A DNA stretch of 64,000 nt from Flammula alnicola (Eukaryota; Basidiomycota; Agaricomycetes; Agaricales; Strophariaceae). Shown here piece by piece: positions 43,556-55,724 of this stretch. The stretch spans positions 1 through 64,000 of the forward strand of contig JADNRV010000136.1 in the NCBI GenBank assembly GCA_015499995.1, read 5' to 3'. The notes beneath the pieces were generated by a model that worked only from the letters and a program-made list of their open reading frames with translations, was not told where the DNA came from and made no database searches. The number at the start of each line of letters is the position of its first letter. The first letter of the stretch is position 1. Position numbers and translations under genes: made by a program.

Positions 43556-45872
43556 TGTGTGGAGTGATCAAGTGGCAAGAGAGTTGTGTGTGGTACGCAA
43601 TGAGAAGCCGAATCTTCCCCGCAATATTACTAATGTATGTAATAGAGAATATTTGATTGGTTGGGGGGTTCCGCGGAGAAACCTCTAATCCTGTTCACAG
43701 TGCAAACTCACGGTCTCAAGACATTTGTTTTTCGCCTTCATCGAAATTCTCACATACTTCTGTCAGTTTACCCTTATATGGTATGACCACATCATTGGGA
43801 GATTTTTTCAGGGTCTTAATCTTTAGAGCGTCGTCTGTGTCTCTTTGAAGCATACTCCCATGGCGACATACGGGAACACCCCCAAACGTCCGTGTACTTG
43901 TTAGCTATTCCAAATCTGATTACCTTGAAACTCTCTTCGGCTACAGACATATGCTGCTAGATCTCCTTGGGCGGCGTGGCATTCGTCATTTGCTTACTTG
44001 TACACTGGATGCTACCCGATGTTGCCAAAGCACCTTCATTTCCAGTTACGACTCGGTCTGGACAAGGACGAAGAACCTTCAAGCCCGTTGCTAAGTCCCC
44101 TTCTCTGCAAAACTTGAAAGTCTTCAATGAAAACGGTGAGTAATAGCATTTCCATCATTGACATATCTCCATCTTTACCGGTTCTCGTGCTTTTTGCTAT
44201 ACTCGAGTACATATCTCACACTCCAATACCCGTTGGTAATTGAACAGCAATGGTTGGTCCGGACTTTTTTCGCAGGATGTCCACCTCTTAGGCGGATGGA
44301 TAGCCTTCAGGGTTATGACAGGCCTGGAAGAAGAACAAGAGCGACGGGAAGAAAGCACGCCGAACTCGGAGCTTCTATGAGGAGATACAAAGGGCTGGAT
44401 GGCTGTTTTCGAACGGCTATAGACCAGTTAGTGTCGACAACTTTCTGTTGCTTGTTCTGGTCCTCTATCGCCTCTTCACAGGGGAAAGGGAATGCGCGAT
44501 GGACCGGAGATTTCCCATGTCAGACTTTTGCAAAAGACGACGAAACGAAGGGTCCGTTGGGGGAAAAGATCATAATCATTTAGCTGATACGCAGCTTTCT
44601 TTGGTCGTCTCTCGACGCACTGTACAGCTTAGAGTCAGGAAAAGTTGGTACATATTCTGTTCAGCTCGAAGGTCGAAAGGATGACTAAAGTTGATGGAAT
44701 TTTTTTTTCCACTAGGAGGATCCAAGAATTTACGGTCTTGAATTTCTTCGAAACCGAATGGTAGGAATTTGTCAAAGTTTTTCGTTTTATCTCTGAAACA
44801 TTCACATGTTAGAAATCCAATGCGAAAAACTGCGATACAGCTAATTTTGTATCAGAACTCCCACTGCTTGCTACTATGTAGGTGAAGGTCGCGTCTCCGA
44901 CGTCCGATGTTCGCATCTATGTACTCGGAACCGAATGGGCGCAAAGGGAGGAATCGGGAGGAATCCATGATCATTCTTTTGACTCTTGAGGTGGGGCATC
45001 CCACCCCGTTTTGACAATGAACTATGACAAAGACAGTTGCTGTATCTGCTGGGGCAGCTGAGCATCCCATTATCGACGAACGTCCGGCTCCCGGCCACGG
45101 CTCCGAAGCTCGTTATTTTCATTCCTGGCCTACCCATGATTATTGACGTTACGCTGAGCGCTAAATGTTTTTGTTAATTTAATTTTTCAGTGACATCTTC
45201 AGCTACGTAAACGCTCTCAAACCCGCCGAAATCGGAAGAACCTCTGAAGCAAGCACATACCAACTTGGACTTACTCCCTGTGCCTTCGCAGAAGGGTCTC
45301 CTCGTACGTTTTTCAATGCATTTTCCAACATCTATTCACCCACCCATTCATATGTCCCAAGTTCTATCAGGGCAGTTCTGATGAGTTTCAGGTCATGGGA
45401 GAATGGAGACGCAAATATCTACCAGATGGAAATACCTAGTAAGTCGTGAATCTATCATAGGTACAAAGCCAAATTTGATCATGACATTTGCGCAGATACC
45501 GACACGCGAGTAGCTTCGTTCTCAGGCTATGATTCTCGCTCACTTTGAGTGTTCACGTTGGGTATTTACATACCTGTTTCTTTGGCGCGCCAATTGGATA
45601 ATCAGTGCCTTGAAGTTTCTCTTTCCCCCGACGCCAAGGGTCAAACCGACTTCCTTGCGATTTTTGGCCTAGACCATGGTATTCTTCAAAGGGGTCCTAT
45701 CGATTGTTATCCTTATCAAATAACTGTGTAAACGGTAACCTTGCAGTTCATCTCCATCTAGATACGGCCACCAAGGGCGAAGCAGTCTGTGACCGCGACT
45801 CGGCTCATGGGTCTCTTACCTAAAGGGTGCCTTGTCTCCCCAAAAGAGGTATTTACCACTGCTCTTTTGGTC
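43556..45872. other. Region between kelch gene and laccase, possible unrecognised exons
   Basis: There are no clear gene-length frames. Two places look exon-like. At 44050-44140 sequence ends in a strong donor (acggtgagt). At 45190-45535 three pieces are joined by consensus introns (gtacgttttt...tatcag and gtaagtcg...cgcag) and would read NALKPAEIGRTSEASTYQLG, then DEFQVMGEWRRKYLPDGNT, then DTDTRVASFSGYDSRSL and a stop. I do not recognise the product. It may be a small gene or a relic. Confidence 0.3.
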
Positions 45873-45880
45873 TATAAAAG
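45873..45880 (+). promoter_or_regulatory. Laccase TATA box
   Basis: The box tataaaag lies 66 bp upstream of the laccase start codon. Laccase promoters often carry metal- or xenobiotic-responsive sites further up, but I could not identify any with confidence. Confidence 0.7.
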
Positions 45881-45945
45881 CTGGGGTTTCTCGATGTAAC
45901 TTAGTACCAGAACCCTCTCTTCTTCTGAAGATAATATTGGGAAGC

Positions 45946-48290
45946 ATGCTCGGGTTGCTTACTTCTTCTCTGCTCTGTTTCTTTGTTCCTTTATCTCATG
46001 CCGCTATCGGACCCCAAAGCACCTTACAGGTCGTCAATAAAGTAATCTCCCCAGACGGATTCAGCCGCTCGTACGCTGTCTTGATGCCTTTGTGATCCAT
46101 TTTATTAAGCTTTCTTTGTCTCCAGGGCATCTCTGGTTAATGGAGTATATCCTGCGCCTGTTATTGCGGCCAACAAGGTAAATAATTTGTAACGTCAATG
46201 AAGATTCCATCCGATGAACTTAAACTCCATCTAGGGCGATAACTTCAGCTTAAATGTTGTTAACTCGCTGACAGACTCCACTATGCTCAGGAGTACCAGT
46301 ATCGTGCGTTTTAAACTTATATACGCTGCTAGGGCACTCTTATCTCTTCATCTTTCGTAGCATTGGCATGGTATTCTTCAGCGTGGATCGAACTGGGCCG
46401 ACGGTCCAGTTGGCGTTAGTCAATGTCCGATCGCGCCCGGCCATTCCTTTTTGTATCAGTTCTCTGCGCAGAACCAGGCAGGAACTTTTTGGTATCATTC
46501 CCACTTTGGTAACGCGGCAAGGAATACGAATTTCTATCTTCGTGCTTATGGCCATTTTTCCAGGTGCTCAATACTGCGATGGCATGCGTGGCGCTTTGGT
46601 AATCTATGATCCCAACGATCCCCAGAAGTCGCTGTATGATGGTGAGCGGCACTGCCATCAATCGTACTTCTACCTAGATCAGCTGATTAACAATCCGCTC
46701 CGTTAGTTGATAATGGTAATTTTTACTTTCGTCGGGGAATGGAACCATCTCAGCGATTTTTTTAGAATCCACGGTTTTGACACTTAGTGAATGGTGTGTA
46801 TTTTAAGCACGCGTTTGTTGTTTCAATTTGTTCACTCGTGACAGGTATCACTATCCGTCTCCGTCTTTGGACTTGTTCCCAGACGCCGATGCTACCTTGA
46901 TCAACGGCAAAGGTCGATATCCCGGGGGGCCATTAACGGATCTTTTAATTGTCAATGTCGCCCAAGGCAAACGTTATCGCTTGCGCATCGTTTCCCTCGC
47001 CTGCGATCCCACTTACACCTTCTCAATTGATAATCACCTTTTGACAGTCATCGAAGCCGACGGCGAAAGCATAACTCCTGTGGTGGTTGATACTCTGGAA
47101 ATCTTCCCTGGTAGGCATCTCTCATCTCTTCGTATTTCCAGCACATGTATGATAGGATGCTTTATTTCCAGGACAGAGATATTCGGTGGTCCTCAACGCG
47201 AACCAGCCAATTAATAACTACTGGATTCGTTCATTACCTGACTCTGGTAAAGGAAATCTCACGCTAACTTATGATGGTGGCCTCAGTTCTGCCATTCTGC
47301 GCTACACTGGTGCCCCGGTTGCGGACCCTACCACGAACCTCACCCAGGATAACATCATCGACGAGACGCAACTCCATGCGTTAGTTGACCCGGCTGCTCC
47401 TGGTGCACCTACGGTGGATGGCGCCGATGTGAACATTAACTTGGCCCTTTCATTCGATGTTGCTTCCCAACTGTATTCAGTTAACGGAGCGACTTTCGAA
47501 CCTCCCAGCGTCCCGGTTCTTTTGCAAATTCTCAGTGGAGCCCAGTCGGCCCAGAATCTTTTACCTGCCGGGTCGGTTATCACGCTCCCCCGTAACAAGT
47601 CGATCTCCATTTCTGTACCAGGAGGCGTTTTCGATGGCCCGGTAAGCTTTGCGGTTTTATGAGAAAATAAAGAGACTCATTTTTTCTCGCTCTATTTAGC
47701 ATCCATTCCATTTACATGGGGTAAGCTTTCGCGTTTCATCTCACTTTTTATATGATTTCAATATTGGATTAAACCATGTAGCATGAATTCAGCGTAGTGC
47801 GAAGTGCTGGAACAGCCGATGTCTATAACTATATCAACCCTGTGCGCAGAGACGTCGTCAGCCTTGGAGATGAGGGAAGTAATGTTACTATTCGGTTCAG
47901 GACTGATAATCCTGGTCCATGGATTTTCCACTGGTGAGTTGAAATTCTTCTTTCCGATGCTTCTTTTAATGAACGAGATTGGCACGCAAAATAGTCACAT
48001 AGATTGGCATCTCAATAGGTATGGATTGATTCTACATATCTATGGCAATTGAAACACTTTTATTTACGAATTCATCCAGAGGTTTAGCGGTTGTATTTGC
48101 AGAAGATCCACAAGACATCCCTCAGGTCATCAATCCTCCCCGTAAGTGACACGTTTGTGATTAGAACGAGAGCGCTAATAATTGCTTCACAACTCCATAA
48201 ACAGAAGCATGGAAGGACTTGTGTCCAATTTACGATGATCTTGCCCCTTCAATGACCTCGATATCCCTCGTTCCCGTCCCTACAAGTTAA
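45946..48290 (+). CDS. Secreted laccase (multicopper oxidase)
   Basis: Fourteen exons (45946-46070, 46126-46177, 46235-46303, 46361-46508, 46564-46641, 46707-46715, 46766-46793, 46845-47110, 47172-47641, 47700-47720, 47782-47933, 47995-48018, 48080-48141, 48205-48290) total 1590 nt, 529 residues, the usual basidiomycete size. A signal peptide ([19 protein letters not shown]) precedes AIGPQSTL. All four copper signatures are present: [47 protein letters not shown], and HCHIDWHL assembled over three exons. Laccases oxidise phenols and reduce oxygen to water outside the cell, acting in lignin or humus turnover, pigment formation and detoxification. Exon 6 has only nine bases. No lesion was found, so it should be functional. 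Confidence 0.96.
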
Positions 48291-51200
48291 TCGATCAGTG
48301 ATATTCTATGTATATGGATTATCTGCTTTTAACGTATACCTTTCTTTCCCCATGTTGAATGTTCAGTGAATATATCTCGTACTCCTTTGTCACTCTGGAT
48401 TCTCCCACCGCCCCACCTTCAACTTGAATTTTGTCACAATCCGACTGGATTCGATATCGTCTAAGGCCTCCATGTAGACGACCTTTCCTTACTATGTTTC
48501 CGTTCCAATTCATCTTTGAAAGTCGTCTTACGGTCGAGCGAGCTTAACCCCCTCGCCTGTGGTCCTCATATCTTCGAATTGCAGGTTTGACCTTGGTGAT
48601 GGTATATGTTAGTAGCAGCACGACAACTCACTGCTTGCCAGATGCTGAGATCGGAGAACCAATGCGCCAACGGTGGAGCAGGCCAACCAGGCTGACCCTA
48701 GGAAGCTGGGGCTGGGATACACGTCGAGCAGGCAGTGCGGTGTCGCGTCGCACGCAATGGCAACCTGAGGCAAGCAAGGATGGTTCGTTCGAGTGTCTAC
48801 ATCAGTATCATAAAAGAGGCTCGGTTTGCCTCCGTTTCTCACGCTGTTGCGACCTTTCACGAAACGGATACAAAGGCGATTAAGAACTTTTTAAGTGATA
48901 GTATGGATTATCTGATGAATTTATTTCATGTCATGTAAAGATTTATTTCTGTCGCAAGATGGGTTTTTTGGCCACAGCGAGGCCGTTGTCTATTTGACCC
49001 CGCCCCACTTGTTTACTCGGCAGTCACTCGGCAGTCACAATTTCTCACAAGCTTCCTTCTGCACAAGGTAATGAAGAATTTTTACTAGTACTACCGGTCT
49101 CAATTGAAATTCTCTAACATATTCATAGTAATTATGTACTACTAAAACCTCATCTGTAAATCATGTAAGACTGTCATATGCAAAGGAGCGTGCGAAGCGC
49201 GCGACCGCGCTAGTATGGACATAAACTGCCTCTGATGGAATCTAATCTACCTAGGTCGGCAGTGGTCCAGATGGCTTGCGAGGTGTCTTTAGCCATAGTG
49301 TGAAAGAAAAGGATGTGAAGAAGTGGATAGAAAAAGAGTGAGAGGAATCGGAGCAGAGATGGTGGTGGAAGAGAGCAAAAGAGATGGTATATACACAGGC
49401 GAAGCGCACTCAACAAACAAAGTCGCGCTACGCGAGCGCGTCGTCACAAAAAGTCACATTAGCACGGGATCTTGGAAACATGTGATGATAATTCAACTAC
49501 CATATATAGGTCATAAGAGTCTGGCCAAATTGGGAAGGCATCAACTCGGCCGTGACATTTCCGTGCCCCGACGTTCCTGGTAACAAGGCCGACGTCCGTC
49601 GCCGCGCGCGCCCTTCCCGCCTCTCTCCCGCCCTCGCGAATAACTTACCAATTTGATATTATCAGAGCGAATCAAACTGTGAGGAGTATCCTATTATGTA
49701 CTTTAAATTTAATTATTATGTAGCGCCAGGCATTGTCCCAAATTTGCACCCTAGGGAGCAGCTCACCATTGCCAACAGTGAGTTCAAGCCGTCAGGGACA
49801 AGAGCAGGGATGTGACGTGTCATGGGAGAATGACGAAAATTCTCAATTGGGCCTGTGGGAATATTATGAATGCCATCAATAATCATAATCGATTATGATT
49901 ATGCCAACCGAACAGACTCTAATTCGGTATTATAATTCCGAATTATGTTGCCGAACGCAGCCTAATCTAGCCGAGCATCCTGCCAGATCTCACAACGGGT
50001 TTCCCGTCCGACCGCAACTCGGGGATACTAACTGAGAATCGTCCGTTCCATGCAGATATCCCATCATCATCTCCTTCAGGTACTTAAGTAACATTGTCGT
50101 GAAACCCGGAACCGAAACTCGACACTGGCAGTTGTGGGACACAATCCAGTACTCAATCCAGTTTCCATCATCTTAGTTTCCATGGCTTTTCGCTCGCCGT
50201 GGCTAAGCAATCCTCGATATCAACACCCACCAAAATACTGAACCATGTTCTCCGATACTTGCAGGCTAATGTGGCACGGCACGCTGCCATAATGAGGTTG
50301 ATTCAACAAGAGCTAGACTCCCAGTTCCCGAAAATCTACTCATCGGCTTGATAGAGGTTCCTCGAAGCAGGCTAGCAGCGACAAGAGCACGTCCTGACTC
50401 CTGGGAGGAACTCATTGAATAATTCTTCGGTCGATATCCCCAGAGGCTCGTGCCCCCACTGAGGCAGCTGTTTCAAACCACCATCCGTCCACGTTCACGG
50501 GTACTATCCATGCGGAGGCGACTCTGTGTAATGGGACTTCTCACCCTACTTCAGCTTCAGGCCTGACTCTCGTTTCGTGTAATATCACACTAATATGACA
50601 TCCGGATTTAGAACACGGCGTCGCTGGAGGAGATTATTGGGCCGGTACATATGTTGGGGCGCCTAAGTTGATAGCCTGAGAGTATATCTAGACTAAGACA
50701 ACCGTATGCATCAAGTACTATGCATTGTAGCCTCGTCGGTACACTATGGTGCAATATAACGGGCATGAAAGGCCAGTCGAGAAAACCAGAAATACGACGG
50801 TGTGCACCGTTCTTCTGTCTACGTGAAATCAAAAAGGACCTGCCAGTGATTATTTCGCACTCGATTCATCCATCATATTTCTGTGATTGATTATCCACCA
50901 CTGGTAGATCATTCTATATACAATCAACTAATACTTTACATACTACATGGCGCATAGCAAGGACGACGATAAATTGGAAAACAGATGCTAGACGTGGAAT
51001 GAATGTTCGCAGAGCATACCAAAAAGAAGCCGATAAACTGTGTAAAAAGAGCCAGATGAAATTGAGATAACGAGGAAGGAGACAACGACAACGACAACGA
51101 CAGCAAGGTGCATTTGACAGAATGACAGGATGATATGACTTGAGGAGGAGGAAAGAAAAAAGAAAAGAAAAATAAGGCGAGTCAAAGAGCCACCTGGATC

Positions 51201-51291
51201 CGAATAGGCCGTTCGTGTATTTTGGCGGTAATCGTACAGCTGACCCAGAAACCAAGCCAAAGAGAGGTTGACAACTTGCAAGGCATGCAGC
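48291..51291. other. Intergenic region between laccase and white-collar gene
   Basis: No gene was recognised. At 49879-49902 there is a perfect 24-bp palindrome centred on atcgat, followed by a near-palindrome with 7-bp perfect arms (49921-49927 and 49938-49944). This may be the fold-back centre or end of a small element. GC-rich bits with gcgcgcgac/gcgcgtcg lie at 49190-49210, 49420-49445 and 49590-49630. The last about 390 bp probably hold the 3' UTR of the minus-strand gene. Confidence 0.4.
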
Positions 51292-54268
51292 TCATGCCGA
51301 GTCGTTCCACGGTCTTTTGAGCGACGATCCAGGTACATACGTTTGCGCCGAGGTATGCTGGTGGTGGTGGTAGTGGTGCGGATGGATGTACCCTGACGAA
51401 GGGGGTGGGAGTGGCGCCATCGTGCTCCACTCGAGCGTTGGAACCGGTGTCTCTCGCCCCGACGGCCGCGGTTGGATCGTACGCTGCTGCTGCTGCTGTG
51501 CACGCCCAAGGGCATGCTTTTGGCCACGCTGTTGCTGACGATCCAAAGACGAGTGTACCGGTGGCAGCGTTTGGAGGGCATACTGTGTCAGCGGCTGTGG
51601 CGAATGGAGATACGGTCCAGACAATTGTTGCCGCTGGGGATCGAAATGCTGTTGCTGGCGGGAGTATTGGTGTTGCTGCTGCTGCTGCTCCATCGGGTGA
51701 TGCTGCCCAGGGAATAACTGGCGTTGCCCAAGATCTGCATACACCGATGGCTCGTATTGAGAATCGTAACAAGCAGAAGCATCCTGCATGTGGTCTGTCT
51801 GCTGTTGGGTGGCGGACGGCAAGGCCTGGTTCTGAGAGGCAGAACCGCCTGGAGGAGAATCCGCCGCCTCGAGAGCGGCGAGCTCCTCCTGCAGTCTAAT
51901 GTTCGTAATCCGGAGCTGCTGTAGCTCGTACTGCCAGCTGGACCCCCGAGAAGTAGCGAGCTCCTCGAACATATCGAAAGACGTCGAAGACGTCGATTGC
52001 AGCTGGGCTGAAGAAGATGACGAAGTCGGAGAGGGAAGAGGCAGCGAGACAGCACCAGCCAACGACGAAGACGATGGGGCCGATGGGGTCGAATTCGCCA
52101 GAGACGGTAAAATGCCAGTGTCGGGCCCGCACGAAATAGTCTCTGCCTCTACCAGACGGATCTGGTACACCAGCGCCGCGGGCGTGATGCTCATTCCAGC
52201 GCCTCTCGCCTCATTCACAGGCGCTTGCTCCTCTTCGACATCCGGGTCCGCACGGTATACGATGAACCATACGTCGGCAACGCCTCCATCTTTCTTCCTA
52301 AGCTTGCATCGGACCTTCTTCACTCTTGAGCTATCCGCAAGGCCTCGACGGTGCGGCGCCAGTCGTTGCTGCTGCTGGTACTGCCTCATCGCCAGAATAA
52401 AGCCACCCAGGACCTTCGTGGCAGATTCCTCGCAGAGGAGCTCCATCACGCCTCTCCCGAGGAGGTCGTCCGCGGTCCATCCAAGAACATCCTCCATACC
52501 CTTCCCGATCGACATGAACGTTGCGGTGTCCTTGCACGACCCACCCAGCATGCCCCACACCTCCTGTTCCACGACCTTGCACTGCGGCTTGGGCGATTGT
52601 TCCTTGCCCGCACGATCCTCCTGCTGCTGAAGCAGAACCCGCAACCCCTTCGCCAAGCCGCCCGCCCGCTTCACATCGTCCCATTTCAGATTCATCATCT
52701 CCCTCGCGCGACCGCTGAGCACGATCGCCTTGCGGCCCTTGCCCGGCTCGACGTGCAGACGCCCGCGACACTCGACCCAGACGTACCTGCCCATCTTCGT
52801 CTTGGCTCTGAACAAGAGGTCAACCGACCTGGGCACGCCCAGCTGTACTTGGGCGATCTGATTCTCACTGAGTGCGGCAGAGGATGAAGTTACACCGGTG
52901 GCGCTACTTTCCTTGAGCTCTCGCATGAGAGGGATGACGTCCTCGGGATGCGCGTAGTCGGCGATACAGGTGCCGACCATTTCGTCAGACTCGTATCCGA
53001 GCACTCGACGTACGCTGGGGGCGACATAGAGGAAGCTGCCTTTCAAGGAGACGACGTGGATAAAATCGGGGGAAGCTTCCAGCAGGAGCATGTGTAGTGG
53101 ATGATTGAGTCCACTAGTGACAGCGTCGTCGACTGCAGCGGTAGAAGCAGCGCCTGATGTAGTTGTGGAGTTTGTTATCGGAATAGAGCGCAAAAATCTA
53201 GGATCGGCGAGAAGCCGCTTGAGATCCTTGGATATGACGACAGGAGGAATGGTATTTGCCTTGCGGTCGCGCGCGTTACCAGATTGAGGAATCTGCTGCT
53301 GGAGTTGTCGCTTGCCACCTAGTGCTGGCAAGCCAAAAGGGGCCACATCAGACTGGGCCGCATAGTTGACGAGGTAGCTGCCATCTCTGAGTTTGTCGAG
53401 AATAGCATTGGGTTGCTCGGTGAGATCGACTTGGAAGCCGACCTGATAGACAATGTCGTGCTCATCGGGGTCACCGGTGAGGCCACCTGGGACAGGAATG
53501 ACGGTGACGAGATTGATAAAAGCGGCGCCGTTCTTTTTGTAATTGACGATGCTGGTCTGGCATTCCTTGTCGGCGATGAGACTCTTGCGGAGGTGGTTTA
53601 CGGCACCTTGGGACGTAAAATTGCGCGGCTCGCCCTTGGCCACATTGCCGCCTGGGGCCTGCAGGAATCGACAATTGCGGCCAATGACCTCTGACTCGGA
53701 GTAGCCGGTGAGGGCGCAGAAGGTGGGAGAGCAGTAGACGATGGGATGATCGAATCTGCGGACATCGACGACAACGAATGAGCAGGTGAGGTCGACTGGG
53801 CCGAGGACGATACGAGGATAGGGTCTAGTAGCTACGCGGGCAAGGATGGAGAGAAGATCGAAGCCTGAGGCAGAGTAAACAGCAAGGCCTTGCGGAGAAG
53901 GTGCGGTGAGGGAAGGCGGGGTTGCGAGAAATACGCTGAGGTCAGGTGTTGGAAGTGGAGCAGGGGCTGCAGAGGAGAAAGGCTGCGATGTCGGTAACCC
54001 GAACTCGAACGGGGCTGACAATGACTCTTGCTGTTGTTCTGGAGCAGGAGTAAAGATTCTGGTCGGGCTAATAAACAGACAATAGAAGATGGAGAGAGAA
54101 ATCAACACACGGATTGTCAGTGAAGCTGCGAATAAATCCGTTGTTGGCGAACCAGGAAGCGTTTGCGACGGGGATGACCTCTGCACCACCGCCGGGGACG
54201 AGGGTGGGGGCGGTGGAGTAGACAAAGTGCGGAATCTGCAATTGGAGTTGGTGGTGGTGGTCGTCCAT
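51292..54268 (-). CDS. White-collar-1-type blue-light photoreceptor (LOV-PAS-PAS)
   Basis: Exon 1 (54268-54111) and a long exon 2 (54067-51292) flank a 43-bp intron and give 977 residues. The start MDDHHHQLQLQIP is preferred, because the in-frame extension from 54225 translates the intron. The LOV domain (about residues 130-270) has GRNCRFLQ with the flavin-binding Cys, then FINLVTVIP. PAS domains follow at about 385-490 (ASPDFIHVVSLKGSFLYVAP) and about 580-690. The C-terminus is Gln/His-rich. There is no GATA zinc finger, as known for basidiomycete WC-1, which binds DNA with its partner WC-2. The protein acts in the nucleus as a light-dependent transcription regulator. The gene is complete. 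Confidence 0.93.
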
Positions 54269-54648
54269 GACCAAGAGACGAACTAGTCTCAGATTTCTTA
54301 CGGGAACAGAATGGTCATCAACTGAATGTATTATGAAATTCGTACAAGCGCTGAACTATTCTCGAGAACAGAGCTATCTAAGTGTACCATTCACAAGTCA
54401 ATCTTTGCTCCCTTTCCCCTATCCATCACCCACGGTATCAAGGTGATGTAGTGAATATAGAAGCATGCAAATGAAAAGAAAGAAAAGCAAGAACGATTTG
54501 CGCGGGACAGCTAGTCGCCACCTTTTTTAAGCTCACCTTCCAACGCCACCATCGATGCGGCGACTTCCTGCCAGCCCTTCTGATCTGATCCCGTAAACCG
54601 ATCCATCAATTCACGCGACACTAAACTACACAGGCAGGCAGGGCAAAA
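54269..54648 (-). promoter_or_regulatory. Upstream region of the white-collar gene
   Basis: The 380 bp between the white-collar start codon and the stop codon of RPL10 hold the promoter of the former and the 3' UTR of the latter, both on the minus strand. No TATA box was identified with confidence. Confidence 0.35.
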
Positions 54649-55465
54649 TCAAGCACGCAGTTGGTTGCGCAGGTTCTGCTCCAGAGGGCCCTTCGGGCGA
54701 ATGAACTGTACGTAGGCTCCATCTCTGCATCAAAAAGTTAGCATCCAATAGTCACACCAAAAACCCTGCAAATCACGTACTGCAACACCTTCTTATCCTC
54801 CTTCAGCTTCAGGTAATCGCCCTTGTCAACACTCGTGAAGCCCCACTTCTTCGAAACGATGATCTTCTGCCTTCCTGGGAACTTGTAGCGAGCACGGCGC
54901 AGAGCCTCCATCACGACAGGCGCGTTCGAGTCCTTGGTACGGATCGAAAGAATGATCTGCCCAATGTTGACACGGGCAACGGTGCCGTAGGGCTTGCCCC
55001 AGGCGCCACGCATACCAGTTTGCAGCCTACACACCAATTAAACGTTGTCGTCTAAATCCCCAAAAGTCGTATGCGTACCTATCGGCGCCGGCGCATGACA
55101 ACATCTTGTTGATGCGGATGACGTGGTAGGGGTGGACACGGACGCGGAGATGGAAAGAGTCCTTGCCCGAGGTCTTAGTCACATACTTGTTGGCGCAAAT
55201 GCGGGCAGCCTCCAGCGCCTCGCTCGAGAGCTGCTCGTACTCATCCGACACAAGATGACAGCAGAAAGGGAATTCGTCGACGTTGGCGCGCTTGCGTCCG
55301 AGATCGAAGATCCTGATCTATCCAAAAAAACAAGTCAGACGACCCAATTTTTTTCATCAGTTCGACGGGACGCACTTTGGGATCAGGAACACCACGATTG
55401 TACCTCGACTTGGGGTACGGCTTGTTTTTGCAGTAACGGTAGCAGCGGGCGGGACGGCGACCCAT
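54649..55465 (-). CDS. RPL10: 60S ribosomal protein uL16 (L10)
   Basis: Exons 55465-55376, 55317-55079, 55026-54781 and 54724-54649 join to 651 nt, 216 residues, as expected for eukaryotic uL16. Recognisable stretches are [92 protein letters not shown] and KKWGFTS. The protein joins the 60S subunit late, in the cytoplasm, and shapes the peptidyl-transferase and tRNA sites. The three introns are 52-58 bp. The gene looks intact and is expected to be essential and highly expressed. Confidence 0.96.
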
Positions 55466-55471
55466 TGTATT

Positions 55472-55724
55472 CTGTAAACATTCCAATCATCATCAGCATC
55501 CTCGTCTTTCCACCCAAACATCTTCATAGAAAGAAGCGCAAATGAACGACCTAGCGGTCGAGCACTAGCAAGTTTTCCCAATCTTCCCCAGAAACGTCAT
55601 CCGAACCTCCCAACCTCCATCCATCCTTCCAGCAGGCAATTTTTACGGATTTCAGCCTCCAAAGAACGAAAACGCGGATTTCCAACGAAACGGATAACGA
55701 AACAGCATACTCACATTCTACGAG
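55472..55724 (-). other. Probable 5' UTR intron of RPL10
   Basis: On the minus strand a strong donor gtgagtatgc (55724-55715) and an acceptor tgtttacag (55480-55472) lie upstream of the start codon, with only six bases between the acceptor and the ATG. Ribosomal-protein genes of fungi often carry leader introns. This is inferred from consensus only. Confidence 0.5.

Noticed and set aside
54089..54286. Plus-strand frames opposite the white-collar gene and 51405-51899, 51899-52630
   Set aside because: They are antisense shadows of a GC-rich coding exon without domains or splice signals.
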